Origin: Streptosporangium lutulentum
GTDB taxonomy: Bacteria > Actinomycetota > Actinomycetes > Streptosporangiales > Streptosporangiaceae
NCBI RefSeq assembly: GCF_030811455.1
Contig: NZ_JAUSQU010000001.1
Span: 2,914,001-2,978,000 of the forward strand
Direction of reading: 5' to 3'
Length of the DNA stretch: 64,000 nucleotides
The translations under genes and the position numbers were made by a program. Below the pieces are notes generated by a model that worked only from the letters and a program-made list of their open reading frames with translations, had not been told where the DNA came from and made no database searches. Shown piece after piece: positions 1-8,402 of the stretch (position 1 is the first letter of the stretch; each line of letters begins with the position of its first letter).

Positions 1-215
1 GTCTAGCCCAACGATGGCAACGATTCGTTATTTTAAACAAGGCTTCTCTGTTTATTTTTATATAACCGTAGCCATCAAATTCCGTGGAGCCCTATCTTAA
101 TGCTACCCGGTGAATCTTCCTGGCATTTTCGTGAAGACAAAATCGCTATTTAATTAGCTGCAACTAAAGGGTGACTCAATGCATCCAGAAAAGGGGGCGT
201 GCATAACCTAATGGG
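1..215. other. AT-rich stretch without a gene
   Basis: This stretch is clearly more AT-rich than the rest of the window, with runs such as TTATTTTTATATAA near position 50. No convincing reading frame lies in it. It sits downstream of the immunity-gene candidate on the minus strand and shares its low GC, so it probably belongs to the same foreign segment. Confidence 0.6.
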
Positions 216-590
216 CTAAGGTCGCATTTCGATAGAGACCATTTTAGCGTCTGGAAGGGTGCTTGGCGGCTCGCCTCCGTACCATGCATATTCAATTGCC
301 GAGAGATATCCATCGGTGACCCAAAGGAGAATCTCCCCGAAAAGCGATCCTGATTCATCAACGACTGTCGCATTTACCGGAACTACACCACTGGCTTCCA
401 GTGAACGAGGAGTACCCTCCCGTACCATCAGATCAACGCTCACTGAACCAGCTCCCCATTGTGCAACCACCCGAACGAGATCCACTTGGGCTCGCAATTC
501 AGACGCACCGGGGAATTCGTTAGCGAGGATTAGCTCAACTATGGCTCTCTCGCTTAGGCTTATTGGGCGAGGAGTTATTGCAATAGGCAT
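216..590 (-). CDS. Probable immunity protein of a polymorphic toxin
   Basis: A 124-residue soluble protein. The ATG at 590 is preferred over a longer frame because a Shine-Dalgarno (CGGAGGT) lies about 8 bases upstream. The C-terminal part contains IEYAWYGGEPP, a pattern I associate with small actinobacterial hypothetical proteins encoded beside toxin genes; no catalytic motif is visible. The gene starts inside the last codons of the toxin-tip frame on the same strand (16-base overlap), the usual toxin-then-immunity order. GC content is below that of neighbouring genes, suggesting transfer. The immunity role is inferred from position. Confidence 0.6.
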   Translation of the reverse strand: MPIAITPRPISLSERAIVELILANEFPGASELRAQVDLVRVVAQWGAGSVSVDLMVREGTPRSLEASGVVPVNATVVDESGSLFGEILLWVTDGYLSAIEYAWYGGEPPSTLPDAKMVSIEMRP

Positions 591-952
591 GGTAGCAACC
601 TCCGGGTAGTCGCCCTCTCCAATGTGATCATGGCTAGCTTTCTTTGACTTTTTGAGATTTTCTCGGGCGCGTATTGCAGCCGCTGCCATCCGGGGAACTT
701 TTCGGGAATTAATGCTGTGCCGAGTTTGGGAACTCCGTTTACTATTGCTCCTCGGATTGTTACTGTCTCGCCCCCGATTTCTCGGTTCACTTCGCACTTT
801 CCTGCAGCTGGCAAATCTTTGGCGCCACGAAGGCTATTCATAATGGTGCGAAGGGCTTCTTCGCGGCCCCCAGTTTTGGCTACTAGGTCCTCAAATCCAT
901 GTTTAGCTGGATCAATTACATGCTCAAGATTTTCAGGCGTATTCCATTTCTG
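575..952 (-). pseudogene. Toxin tip domain, cut off from its carrier by an amber stop
   Basis: The frame downstream of the Hint module reads on after an in-frame TAG (953-955) as roughly 125 residues, beginning QKWNTPENLEHVI, with AKHGF in the first third and GGETVTIRGAIVNGVPKLG further on, ending in TAA at 575. Position after a VHNTG pretoxin junction is where polymorphic toxins carry their variable effector domain. I do not recognise the effector class with certainty; a nuclease-like tip with the conserved AKH histidine is one possibility. Without readthrough the domain can only be made from an internal start such as the ATG at 841. Confidence 0.55.
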
Positions 953-1387
953 CTACGCCTGATCTAGAATCCTTGCCGTCGGACTACAGCCTGGCCCGGT
1001 ATTGTGCACCAGCACCGGCGTATTTCCTGCGAGTACATAGTACGTGTGGAGGTAATCGACCGTCAGGTTGTGGACGCGTTGCGGCGTGGTCCGCTTCCTG
1101 ACCGCTGTGACCTGAACGTGGGTGCCGGTGGGGGTCTGGAGCCACATACGCGGCTGTAGTTCGCCGGCGTTCAGCCACTGGTGCAGCTGGGGAATCCAGA
1201 ATGGATGACCGTCTGTCGCGGTGATCGCGGCCGTCGCTGTGCCGTGCTCGCCGTCGGTGTCGACCGTGAGGTGGACGAGCTTCTTGATCCCTTGCCCGGT
1301 GATCAGCGCGGTGACTTCTTCGGGGGCGGTTTCTCCCGTTTCTGGATTCGTGGCCAGGACCTTGTCGCCGAGTTTTACTTTTTCGAT
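953..1387 (-). pseudogene. Hint/pretoxin module of a polymorphic toxin, 5' truncated
   Basis: In frame this strand encodes a Hint (Hedgehog/intein-like) segment: KVKLGDKVLATNPETGE, then ITATDGHPFWIP, then VHNLTVDYLHTYYVLAGN and the splice-like end TPVLVHNTGPG. In RHS-type and other secreted polymorphic toxins this module releases the C-terminal effector. The carrier upstream of the Hint segment is missing because the IS30 element at 1388 replaces it. The frame ends in an amber codon eleven residues after the VHN motif. The whole locus therefore looks like an orphan toxin tail. Confidence 0.8.
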
Positions 1388-2611
1388 GGTGCACTCAACC
1401 GATCAGCGCAACACCATTCGGGATGATGATCGCGGAGGTGTTGCGTGGCGAGGATGGGCCGCCCGGGGATGTCGGATGCGCAAAAGCGAGAGCTGTGGGA
1501 CCGGTGGAAGGCCGGTGAGTCGATCAGTCAGATCGCCCGGGCACTGCACAAGCCACCGGGCTCGGTGTTCACGGTCGTCAAATCCAACGGCGGATATGTC
1601 CCGCCGCTGCGGCGAAAGCGGCCTGGGACGCTGAGTTTCGCCGAGCGTGAGGAGATCTCCCGCGGCCTGGCGCGGGGCGAGTCGATGCGGTCCATCGCCC
1701 GCGCCCTGGGCCGGCCCGCCTCGACGATCAGCCGGGAGATCGCCCGTACCAAGGGCGTCGCCCGGTATCGGGCCGTCGACGCCGAAGACCGCTCCTGGGC
1801 ACGGGCCCGGCGGCCCAAGCCGTGCCTACTGGCCCAGCGGCCGGCCCTGCAGTGGCTGGTTGCCGAGAAACTGGGCCAAGACTGCTCACCCGAGCAGATC
1901 GCCGGGTACCTGGCCAAGACCTACCAGCCGGGATCGGGGATGCGGGTGAGCCACGAGACGATCTACAAGTCGCTGTTCATTCAAGCCCGCGGCGTGCTGG
2001 CCAAGGAACTGACCAAGCACCTGCGCTCGGGCCGGCCCACCCGCCGCAACATCCACAACACCGTCACCGGGCAGTGGCGCTCCCAGATCATCGACGCCGT
2101 CTCCATCAGTCAGCGCCCGGCCGAGGCCGAGGACCGCGCGATCCCCGGCCACTGGGAGGGCGATCTACTGCTGGGCCAGGGGGTGACCCAGATCGCCACG
2201 CTGGTGGAACGCACGACCCGCTTCACCGTGCTGATCCAACTCGACGGCCGCGACATGCACACTGTCACCAAAGGCCTGGTCGCGACGATGACCCGGCTGC
2301 CCGAGCAGGTCCGCAGGTCGTTGACCTGGGATCGCGGCATGGAGTTGGCCGGGCATAAAGACCTCACCGCGGCGACCGGGCTGCAGGTCTACTTCGCTGA
2401 TCCGCGCAGCCCCTGGCAGCGCGGTACGAACGAGAATACGAACCGGTTGCTGCGTCAGTACTTTCCCAAGGGCACCAGCATGGCCGATCTCACCCAAGAC
2501 GACCTTGACCGGATCGCCTACAAGCTGAACACGCGGCCTCGCAAGACCCTTGAGTTCGACACTCCAGCCGATAGGCTCGCCCCGCTGTTGCGCTGATCTG
2601 TTGAGTGCACC
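1388..2611 (+). mobile_element. IS30-family insertion sequence
   Basis: A 1224-bp element bounded by 26-bp inverted repeats (1388-1413 and 2586-2611) that share GGTGCACTCAAC and GATCAGCGCAACA with a single mismatch between them. It contains one transposase gene. The flanks do not show a target duplication: the left flank is the Hint module and the right flank is an IS3 orfA piece, so a deletion or recombination has happened next to it. Confidence 0.85.
1445..2596 (+). CDS. IS30-family transposase
   Basis: A 383-residue transposase with GTG start. N-terminal helix-turn-helix segments (residues about 1-100) contain SISQIARALHKPPGSV and SMRSIARALGRPASTISREI. The C-terminal DDE domain shows GHWEGDLLLG, TWDRGMELAGH and SPWQRGTNENTNRLLRQY, the IS30 signature including the final glutamate. 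Length is normal for the family and the frame looks intact. It is related to, but clearly different from, the two IS30 transposases near 50000 and 61000. Confidence 0.95.
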   Translation: MARMGRPGMSDAQKRELWDRWKAGESISQIARALHKPPGSVFTVVKSNGGYVPPLRRKRPGTLSFAEREEISRGLARGESMRSIARALGRPASTISREIARTKGVARYRAVDAEDRSWARARRPKPCLLAQRPALQWLVAEKLGQDCSPEQIAGYLAKTYQPGSGMRVSHETIYKSLFIQARGVLAKELTKHLRSGRPTRRNIHNTVTGQWRSQIIDAVSISQRPAEAEDRAIPGHWEGDLLLGQGVTQIATLVERTTRFTVLIQLDGRDMHTVTKGLVATMTRLPEQVRRSLTWDRGMELAGHKDLTAATGLQVYFADPRSPWQRGTNENTNRLLRQYFPKGTSMADLTQDDLDRIAYKLNTRPRKTLEFDTPADRLAPLLR

Positions 2612-2681
2612 GTGGCCCGCTTGAGGATGTCGACATCCTCGCGCAGTCGGCGGTTCTCGCGTCGCAGCGCGGTCAACTCTT
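2612..2681 (-). pseudogene. IS3-type orfA fragment (distal half of an older element)
   Basis: The minus strand encodes ELTALRRENRRLREDVDILK, the leucine-zipper part of an IS3 orfA. It continues the N-terminal orfA piece at 3984-4203: removing the 1299-bp IS3 between them together with one CTT duplicate restores the frame (ERE joined to EL). The downstream part of this older element is lost at the IS30 right end. Confidence 0.8.
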
Positions 2682-2706
2682 TGGGCCGCCCCGGTGAAGT
2701 TGGAGG

Positions 2707-3610
2707 CTAGATCGCTTGGTTCTCGATCGCCAGGCCGCCGTCGGCGGTTGATCGGTGGAACGTCTCCTCGTACTCGGCCGGAGGAACGTTCCCGCAGTAA
2801 GAATGTAGCCTTTCAGAATTATACCAGGCAACCCATTCCATGGTGGAAATCGTCACATCCATGACGCCTTTCCAGCCGCCATGGAACTCGATTAGCTCCT
2901 TCTTGTAGAGACTGTTGAGCGACTCCGCAGCGGCATTGTCATACGAATCGCCTTTGCTGCCCACAGAACGAGCCGCACCGACCTGGTCGAGCCGTTCGGC
3001 GTAGCGGATAGAAGTATATTGAACGCCTCTATCGGAATGGTGAACAAGGTCATCGATGACGCCTCCACGCGCCCAGATCGCCATTTCCAGGGCGTCGAGT
3101 GCCAGATCGGTGCCCAGGTGGTCGGCGACCTGCCAGCCGACGATCCGACGGGAGTACAGGTCCTGGACGAACGCGGTGTACACCCAGCCGGAGGCGGTGG
3201 CGACATAGGTGATGTCCGCGACCCATCGCAGGTCCGGCCGGCCCGCGGTGAAGTTGCGTTCCAGCAGGTCACCGGGTCGATCGGCGCCGGGGACGGTGGT
3301 CCGGGGCCGTTTGCGCGACCAGGTCGCCCCGCACAGGCCCAGCTCGCGCATCAGCCGCTCGACCGTGCACCGGGCGACCGTGACGCCCTGGCGGTTGAGC
3401 TGCCCCACACCTTCCGCGCCCCATATAGGCCACGTCCCGGGCCGTTCCACACTTTCAGGATCTCCTTTTTCACCTCTTCGTCCCGGACCGCACGAGCCGA
3501 CGGATTCGACTCCCGTTTCTTCGCCGCCCAGTACGTGGACGGCGCGAACTCCAGCACGGCACAGATCGGCTCCACACCGAACCGTTCGCGATGGGTATCG
3601 ATGAACTCGA
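2707..3610 (-). pseudogene. IS3-family orfB (integrase-like transposase), frameshifted
   Basis: The upstream part reads EPICAVLEFAPSTYWAAKKR and KEILKVWNGPGRGLYGARK. The downstream part reads GQLNRQGVTVARCTVERL and carries the rve domain with DITYV, HSDRGVQYTS and NAAAESLNSLYKKE. The two parts are in different frames; the break is near 3410-3420, at the GGTGTGGGGC run. All DDE residues remain, so the lesion could also be a sequencing error. OrfB normally depends on programmed -1 frameshifting from orfA. Confidence 0.85.
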
Positions 3611-3928
3611 CTAGCGCGGCAGTCTGGGATCGAGTTCCCGGGCGAAATACGCCGAGGCGGCCTTCAGGATCTCGTTCGCCCGCCGCAACTCGCGATTCTC
3701 ACGCTCGAGTTCGGTGATCCGCTGGGCGTCAGAAGTCGATGTCCCCGGGCGCTTCCCGCCATCGACCTCGGCCTGGCGCACCCAGGTCCGTAGCGCCTCG
3801 CGGTGCACCCCGAGCTGGTCTGCGACCCGGGCCAGCACGCCCGCCCCCTCACCGGCCGCACGCAGCTCGAAAACCATACGGACAGCGCGTTCCCGCAGCT
3901 CAGGGGCATACTTCCTCGGTGGTGCCAT
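3611..3928 (-). CDS. IS3-family orfA (transposase DNA-binding subunit)
   Basis: A 105-residue protein. The N-terminal helix-turn-helix contains YAPELRERAVRMVFELRA and WVRQAEVDGG. A coiled-coil segment ITELERENRELRRANEILK follows, then ASAYFARE. It starts at an ATG 49 bases inside the element's end and is intact. It partners the frameshifted orfB directly downstream. Confidence 0.9.
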   Translation of the reverse strand: MAPPRKYAPELRERAVRMVFELRAAGEGAGVLARVADQLGVHREALRTWVRQAEVDGGKRPGTSTSDAQRITELERENRELRRANEILKAASAYFARELDPRLPR

Positions 3929-3983
3929 AACTCCTCACCCTTCCAGGTATCGGAGCCTCCAACTAACTCGGGGTGGCCCACTT

Positions 3984-4203
3984 CGCGTTCACCACTGGTC
4001 AGCCCGTCCCGATCGCCGGTATCGACCTCGGCTTGGCGGATCCAGTCGCGGACCGCGGTCTCGGTCAGATCGAAGTCCTTGGCAACCTGGCCGATCGAAC
4101 GGTCGCCTCGCTGGCACAACTCGACGATCTCGGTCTTGAACTCGCGGGTGAACGAACGGCGAGGGCGCGGTTTCTTCTTCCCCATGCTCTCCATCATGGA
4201 CAT
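3984..4203 (-). pseudogene. IS3-type orfA, N-terminal part of the older interrupted element
   Basis: The minus strand encodes GKKKPRPRRSFTREFKTEIV, LCQRGDRSIGQVAKDFDLTE and VRDWIRQAEVD, an IS3 orfA helix-turn-helix. The frame is broken at 3983 by the 1299-bp IS3. Candidate starts are the clustered ATG codons at 4194-4203. The rest of this older element survives only as 2612-2681. Confidence 0.85.
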
Positions 4204-4314
4204 CCTTCCGGGGATGAACCCCTGATCTCGGATGTCCGTCAAACCAGATCAAGCCCAGTCTCGCCGTGGCCCAGCGATGCAGACACACCCGCGCTACTGC
4301 TTTCGGTCGCTGGA
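4204..4314. other. Intergenic stretch between IS3 remnant and MFS gene
   Basis: I see no gene here. It contains the presumed outer end of the older IS3 (around GGATGTCCGTC at 4229) and the region downstream of the MFS stop codon. Confidence 0.4.
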
Positions 4315-5910
4315 TCACCCTCGGTCGCCTGCGGGCGCGGGGTCTGTTCCAGCCGCAGGTTTTCTGCCCTTGTCGGGGGTGGGAAGGTTGCGTTTGCTGA
4401 TGAGGATCAGCACGGCCGCCATGGTGACGGCGGCCAGTCCTGCAGAGCAGTAGAGCACGGCTGATGCCCCGGAGGCGATGGCGGTCGCCAGGGCATGCCC
4501 GACGGCTGTCCTGGTCTCCAGGGGCGTGAGTTCCATGATGCGTTGGATGTCGCCGTTCGCCGCGGCGGCGAGGACGGCATCGCGTGGCCCATCCGGAAGG
4601 GCCGAGTCGGTGGCGAGGGCACCGGCTATTCGAGTCTGGTAGACGAGGCCGAGGACGGCGGTGCCGATGCCGGCGCCGATCGACGCGAGGCTGGTGATCG
4701 TTCCGGCGACCATGCCGGCCCGGTCCTTGTCCGTGACGTTCATCGCGACGGCCATGACCGGTGCACCTGCGATGCCGCCGCCGATGCCCCAGATGAGGAG
4801 GGGGAGGGTCAGTAGCCACGGCTGGATCGTGGGGGTGAAGGCCAACGCCAGCAGAGCGGCGCCCACCGCTTTGCAGGCGTATCCGGTCGCGATGACGTAG
4901 CCGGAGGGGAACCGGCTCAGCAGTTTCCCGCCCAGCATGCCCGCCGCCATCTGAGCGAGGAATACGGGCATCAGCAGCAGACCGCTCTGCGTGGGGCTCA
5001 GGTGCAACGAACCTTGGAAGTACTGGACGAAGTAGACGGTCCCGCCGATGGTGAGGACGCGGGACATGAAGACCGCGAGGGCGGCACCGGTGAAGGCGGG
5101 CTTGCGGAACAGCTTGACGTCCAGGATCGACGCGTCGGCCCGGGATTCGAGGCGGAGAAAGACGATGAACAGGATCACCGCGACGGTGAACTGGGCCAGC
5201 GTCGTCGCCGAGCCCCAGCCCTGTTGCTCGCCCCGAAGCAGTGCGAAAGTGGCCAAGGCGAGTGCGGTGATCAGCAGTACGGCGCCGGCCCAGTCGGTTC
5301 GGCCCCGCTCATGCCCGGCCGGGGCGTCGGCGGGAAGCGTCCGCAGCCCGATCAACAGGGCTGCCACACCGATCGGTACGTTGATCAGGAAGATCGCGCG
5401 CCAGCTCAGCGCGTCGACGAGCACGCCACCCAGCAGCGGGGCGGCCAGGCTCGCCGCGGTCGCTGCGGTTCCCCAGGTCGAGATCGCCATGTTGCGCCGC
5501 TCTCCCTCGAACTGATGCGACAGCAGGGGCAGCGCGTTGACCATCAGGATGGCCCCGCCGATGCCCTGCAAGGCACGGGCGAGGTCGAGCAGCACGGTGT
5601 TCGGGGCTACGCCGCAGGCGATCGATGCGATCGTGAACACGACGATGCCGAGCAGGTATATGCGGCGCCGGCCCATCCGGTCGGACAAGCTCCCGGCGAC
5701 CTGGGTCACCGCTCCCATCGTGATCATGTAGCCGACGATCACCCACTGAACGCCGGCGAGGGTTCCGCCGAGTTCGGCTTGGATCTCGGGCAGGCCGATG
5801 GTCACGATCGTCATGTCGATCACGACCAGCGCTGTCCCGGCGATGACCAGGCCGAGGATCGCCCGTGCACGGCCGGCCTGCGCGGGGTTGATGGTTTCCG
5901 GGGGGTTCAC
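4315..5910 (-). CDS. DHA2-type MFS drug efflux transporter
   Basis: A 531-residue membrane protein with about 14 hydrophobic segments, the size and layout of EmrB/QacA-type proton-coupled multidrug exporters. Segment 1 contains VIAGTALVVIDMTIVTIGLP; the motif-A loop reads SLSDRMGRRRIYLLG; segment 5 contains SWRAIFLINVPIG. GTG start at 5910. It is divergent from a TetR-family gene with a 30-bp palindrome between them, so drug-responsive repression of the pump by that regulator is likely. Substrate unknown. Confidence 0.9.
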   Translation of the reverse strand: MNPPETINPAQAGRARAILGLVIAGTALVVIDMTIVTIGLPEIQAELGGTLAGVQWVIVGYMITMGAVTQVAGSLSDRMGRRRIYLLGIVVFTIASIACGVAPNTVLLDLARALQGIGGAILMVNALPLLSHQFEGERRNMAISTWGTAATAASLAAPLLGGVLVDALSWRAIFLINVPIGVAALLIGLRTLPADAPAGHERGRTDWAGAVLLITALALATFALLRGEQQGWGSATTLAQFTVAVILFIVFLRLESRADASILDVKLFRKPAFTGAALAVFMSRVLTIGGTVYFVQYFQGSLHLSPTQSGLLLMPVFLAQMAAGMLGGKLLSRFPSGYVIATGYACKAVGAALLALAFTPTIQPWLLTLPLLIWGIGGGIAGAPVMAVAMNVTDKDRAGMVAGTITSLASIGAGIGTAVLGLVYQTRIAGALATDSALPDGPRDAVLAAAANGDIQRIMELTPLETRTAVGHALATAIASGASAVLYCSAGLAAVTMAAVLILISKRNLPTPDKGRKPAAGTDPAPAGDRG

Positions 5911-5949
5911 GCGAGGACCTCGCGCGTTTCCGTGTTGGTAAGGGTCACC

Positions 5950-5979
5950 TTAGTGAGAGTGGCGTAGCACTCCACTAAA
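5950..5979. promoter_or_regulatory. Palindromic operator between MFS and TetR genes
   Basis: A 30-bp inverted repeat, TTAGTGAGAGTG then GCGTAG then CACTCCACTAAA, whose arms match at 10 of 12 positions. Position in the divergent intergenic region and size fit a TetR-family operator controlling both genes. Confidence 0.75.
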
Positions 5980-6021
5980 GTCAACGGTGCGTGAAGTTTA
6001 AGGTTTGGCTAAGATCGGACG

Positions 6022-6759
6022 GTGCCCCGCCAATCCGACGACGCCAGCATCGACGGCCCACGCCGCCGTCGGCGTTCGCCCACCCGCAAGGGCCGCCCGA
6101 CGCTGACGAAGGACCTGATCAGTCAGGCGATGCTCGACCTGGCCGGTGCGCGCGGATTCCGGGAGGTGACCATGCGCCTGCTCGCCGACCACCTCGGCGT
6201 GACGGTCCGGGCGTTGTACAACTACGTCGATGACCGTCAAGAGATCGTCGACCGTGCGTCACAGCTGTTCGCGGCAGAATGGCCGGTGCCTCGCCTGGAT
6301 CCGCAAGCGTGGGAACACAGCATCGCCGAGTACGGGACCGCGCTTCGTGCGGCCTACCGGCGCTACCCCCGCGCCTTGCTGGTCTCGTTGGATGAGCAGA
6401 TCCGGGACCCCGCCATCCATCCAGACCGGCTCACTCACACCGACGCGCTCCTTGGAATGTTGCGGACGATCGGGCTGAGCGTCACCGAGGCCCAGATCGT
6501 GCACCGTGACCTCACCATACGAGTGTTCGGATTCGTACTCCTCGTGGACTACCGCCAGGACCTGGGCTACCCGGTCATGGACAACACTCCCGTACCGCCG
6601 CATTGGTTGGCGGCGCATCCCCACCTGACCGTCCCACACCTGCGAGAAGCGGTCGCCGCCGCTCCACTGATGAGCGTCGACGAAGCGTTCGACCACACCA
6701 TGTACGGGCTGATCATCACTGTACGAGATCTCCTGGCCGCCGCACAGAACGCCCGCTAG
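6022..6759 (+). CDS. TetR-family transcriptional regulator
   Basis: A 245-residue regulator with GTG start. The basic N-terminus RRRRSPTRKGRP is followed by the helix-turn-helix (residues about 36-80: LTKDLISQAMLDLAGARG, then LLADHLGVTVRALYNYVDDR). The C-terminal two-thirds is a ligand-binding, dimerising helical domain as in TetR/TetR_C. It is divergent from the DHA2 pump and probably represses it. The TAG stop overlaps the CTAG target into which an IS630 and an IS701 inserted; sequence beyond both elements (from 10691) shows that the stop is native. Confidence 0.9.
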   Translation: MPRQSDDASIDGPRRRRRSPTRKGRPTLTKDLISQAMLDLAGARGFREVTMRLLADHLGVTVRALYNYVDDRQEIVDRASQLFAAEWPVPRLDPQAWEHSIAEYGTALRAAYRRYPRALLVSLDEQIRDPAIHPDRLTHTDALLGMLRTIGLSVTEAQIVHRDLTIRVFGFVLLVDYRQDLGYPVMDNTPVPPHWLAAHPHLTVPHLREAVAAAPLMSVDEAFDHTMYGLIITVRDLLAAAQNAR

Positions 6760-7191
6760 TGGCCCGTCACGCAACCTTGGCCGGGTAACTGGTCCAGCTT
6801 CTGATGGGTGAGCTGGCGGCGAAGTTCGTCTTGGGCCGGGCTTGGGCGTTGCGCCAGCGCACATAGGCGCCGATCGCCGCGTTCTGCTCGGCATGGCTGC
6901 GGTGATCAGTGCCATTGAGGGCGTAGTAGCGCAAGGCGGCGAATTCTGACTCGATCCAGTTCAACCACGAGCCATAGGTCGGCAGGAACACCAGCTCGAC
7001 ATCGTTGGCAGCCGCCCAGGCGCGGACCTCGCGGTGCTTGTGCGGCGAGTAGTTATCCATGATCACATGCAGTTTTTCGCCAGGCCAGCGCGCCCGGAGC
7101 GTCTTGAGGAAGGACAAGAACGGGCCTTCACCCCGAGGTGTGGACATCTTGAGTGCCAGATCATAGAGATCTGGAGACCAAGGAGTTCCTC

Positions 7192-7515
7192 GTGGCCATG
7201 AAGGCCTACTCAGTTGAGTTCAAGACAGACGCCGTCGCGTTGTATCTGTCGGACCCGTCGCGGACGTACGCGTCGGTGGCCAAGGACCTGGGCGTCAACC
7301 GTGAGACGTTGCGCCTGTGGGTGCACCAGGCGCGGTCTGCCGGCACTGCTCCGAAGACGGGCTCGGTGAAGAGGCCGCCGACGGGATTGGTAACCTCCGG
7401 CAACGTGCTGGAAGAGGAGAACAAGCAGTTGCGGGCCCGGATCCGGGAACTGGAGCTGGAGCGCGAGATTTTGCGGCGGGCGGCCAAGTATTTCGCCGGG
7501 GAGACGAACTGGTGA
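7192..7515 (+). CDS. IS3-family orfA, copy 1
   Basis: A 107-residue protein. The GTG at 7192 is chosen because AAGGAG lies 6 bases upstream; the ATG at 7198 is the alternative. The helix-turn-helix reads VEFKTDAVALYLSDPSRTYA and VNRETLRLWVHQA. A coiled coil EENKQLRARIRELELEREIL follows, then AAKYFAGE. Its stop overlaps the orfB start in GTGA, so orfB is probably translated by coupling. Confidence 0.92.
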   Translation: MAMKAYSVEFKTDAVALYLSDPSRTYASVAKDLGVNRETLRLWVHQARSAGTAPKTGSVKRPPTGLVTSGNVLEEENKQLRARIRELELEREILRRAAKYFAGETNW

Positions 7516-8402
7516 GTCGCTTCCAGTTCGTTGCCGATCACCGTGACGCCTTCGGGGTGAAGCGACTGTGCCGAGTGCTGGAGGTCTCCCGGTCGGGGTT
7601 CTATCGGTGGGTGGCCGCCACACCGGCGAGGGCGGTGCGGACGGCGGCCGACGCTGCGCTCGCGGCGGAGATCAGGCAGATCCACGCCGACTTCGATGGC
7701 ACCTACGGCAGCCCGCGGGTGACTGCCGAGCTGCGCGATGCGGGCCGGCGGGTCAATCACAAGCGGGTGGCGCGGATCATGCGGGTCTTCGGCATCGTCG
7801 GGCTGCATCTGCGTAAGAGGGTCCGCACCACGGTGCCCGAGCCCTCCCATCAGAAGATGCCCGACCTGATCAAGCGGGACTTCACCGCGGCCGCGCCGAA
7901 CCAGCGGTACGTGGGCGACATCACCTATCTGCCCGTCGGTGAGGGACAGTTCTTGTATCTCGCGACGGTGCTGGACCTGCATTCACGTCGCCTGGCTGGT
8001 TGGTCGATCGCCGATCACATGCGCACCGAGCTGGTGACCGACGCGCTGCGGGCAGCCGCCGCCACGCGGGGTGGTGACCTGGCCGGGGCGGTCTTTCACT
8101 CCGATCACGGGGCGCAATACACCTCCGCCGACTTCGCCGCCGTGTGCAAGGAGTTCGGTGTTCGCCAGTCGATGGGCGCCGTCGGGACAAGCGCGGACAA
8201 CGCTGCCGCCGAGGCGTTCAACGCCACTCTCAAACGCGAGACGCTGCAGGGCGCCAAACGCTGGTCCTCGGCCCGCCAGGCTCGCCTGGAGGTCTTCAAG
8301 TGGATCACTCGCTACAACACCCGAAGGAGGCACTCCAGCCTGAACTACCTCAGCCCGATCACCTACGAGCAGCGGTCCGATAGGGTCCTGCTCGCCGCAT
8401 GA
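7512..8402 (+). CDS. IS3-family orfB transposase, copy 1
   Basis: A 296-residue rve-domain transposase. The N-terminal HTH_21-like part (VKRLCRVLEVSRSGFYRW) is followed by the catalytic core with VGDITYLPV, FHSDHGAQYTS and NAAAEAFNATLKRE, giving the D, D and E residues, then RYNTRRRHSSLNYLSPI. GTG start at 7512 overlaps the orfA stop. The protein is identical to that of copy 2, so at least one copy moved recently. Confidence 0.94.
   Translation: MSRFQFVADHRDAFGVKRLCRVLEVSRSGFYRWVAATPARAVRTAADAALAAEIRQIHADFDGTYGSPRVTAELRDAGRRVNHKRVARIMRVFGIVGLHLRKRVRTTVPEPSHQKMPDLIKRDFTAAAPNQRYVGDITYLPVGEGQFLYLATVLDLHSRRLAGWSIADHMRTELVTDALRAAAATRGGDLAGAVFHSDHGAQYTSADFAAVCKEFGVRQSMGAVGTSADNAAAEAFNATLKRETLQGAKRWSSARQARLEVFKWITRYNTRRRHSSLNYLSPITYEQRSDRVLLAA

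Larger units (their letters stand above)
2682..3980 (-). mobile_element. IS3-family insertion sequence, 1299 bp, inside an older IS3
   Basis: The element has 27-bp terminal inverted repeats (2682-2708 and 3954-3980) beginning TGGGCC and ending AGTTGGAGGCT, and is flanked by a 3-bp target duplication CTT (2679-2681 and 3981-3983). It carries orfA and a frameshifted orfB. Its insertion split an older IS3 orfA. Confidence 0.9.

Noticed and set aside
1388..4203. Composite transposon carrying a cargo between IS30 and IS3
   Set aside because: No cargo gene lies between them; the arrangement is explained by nested insertion and a deletion.
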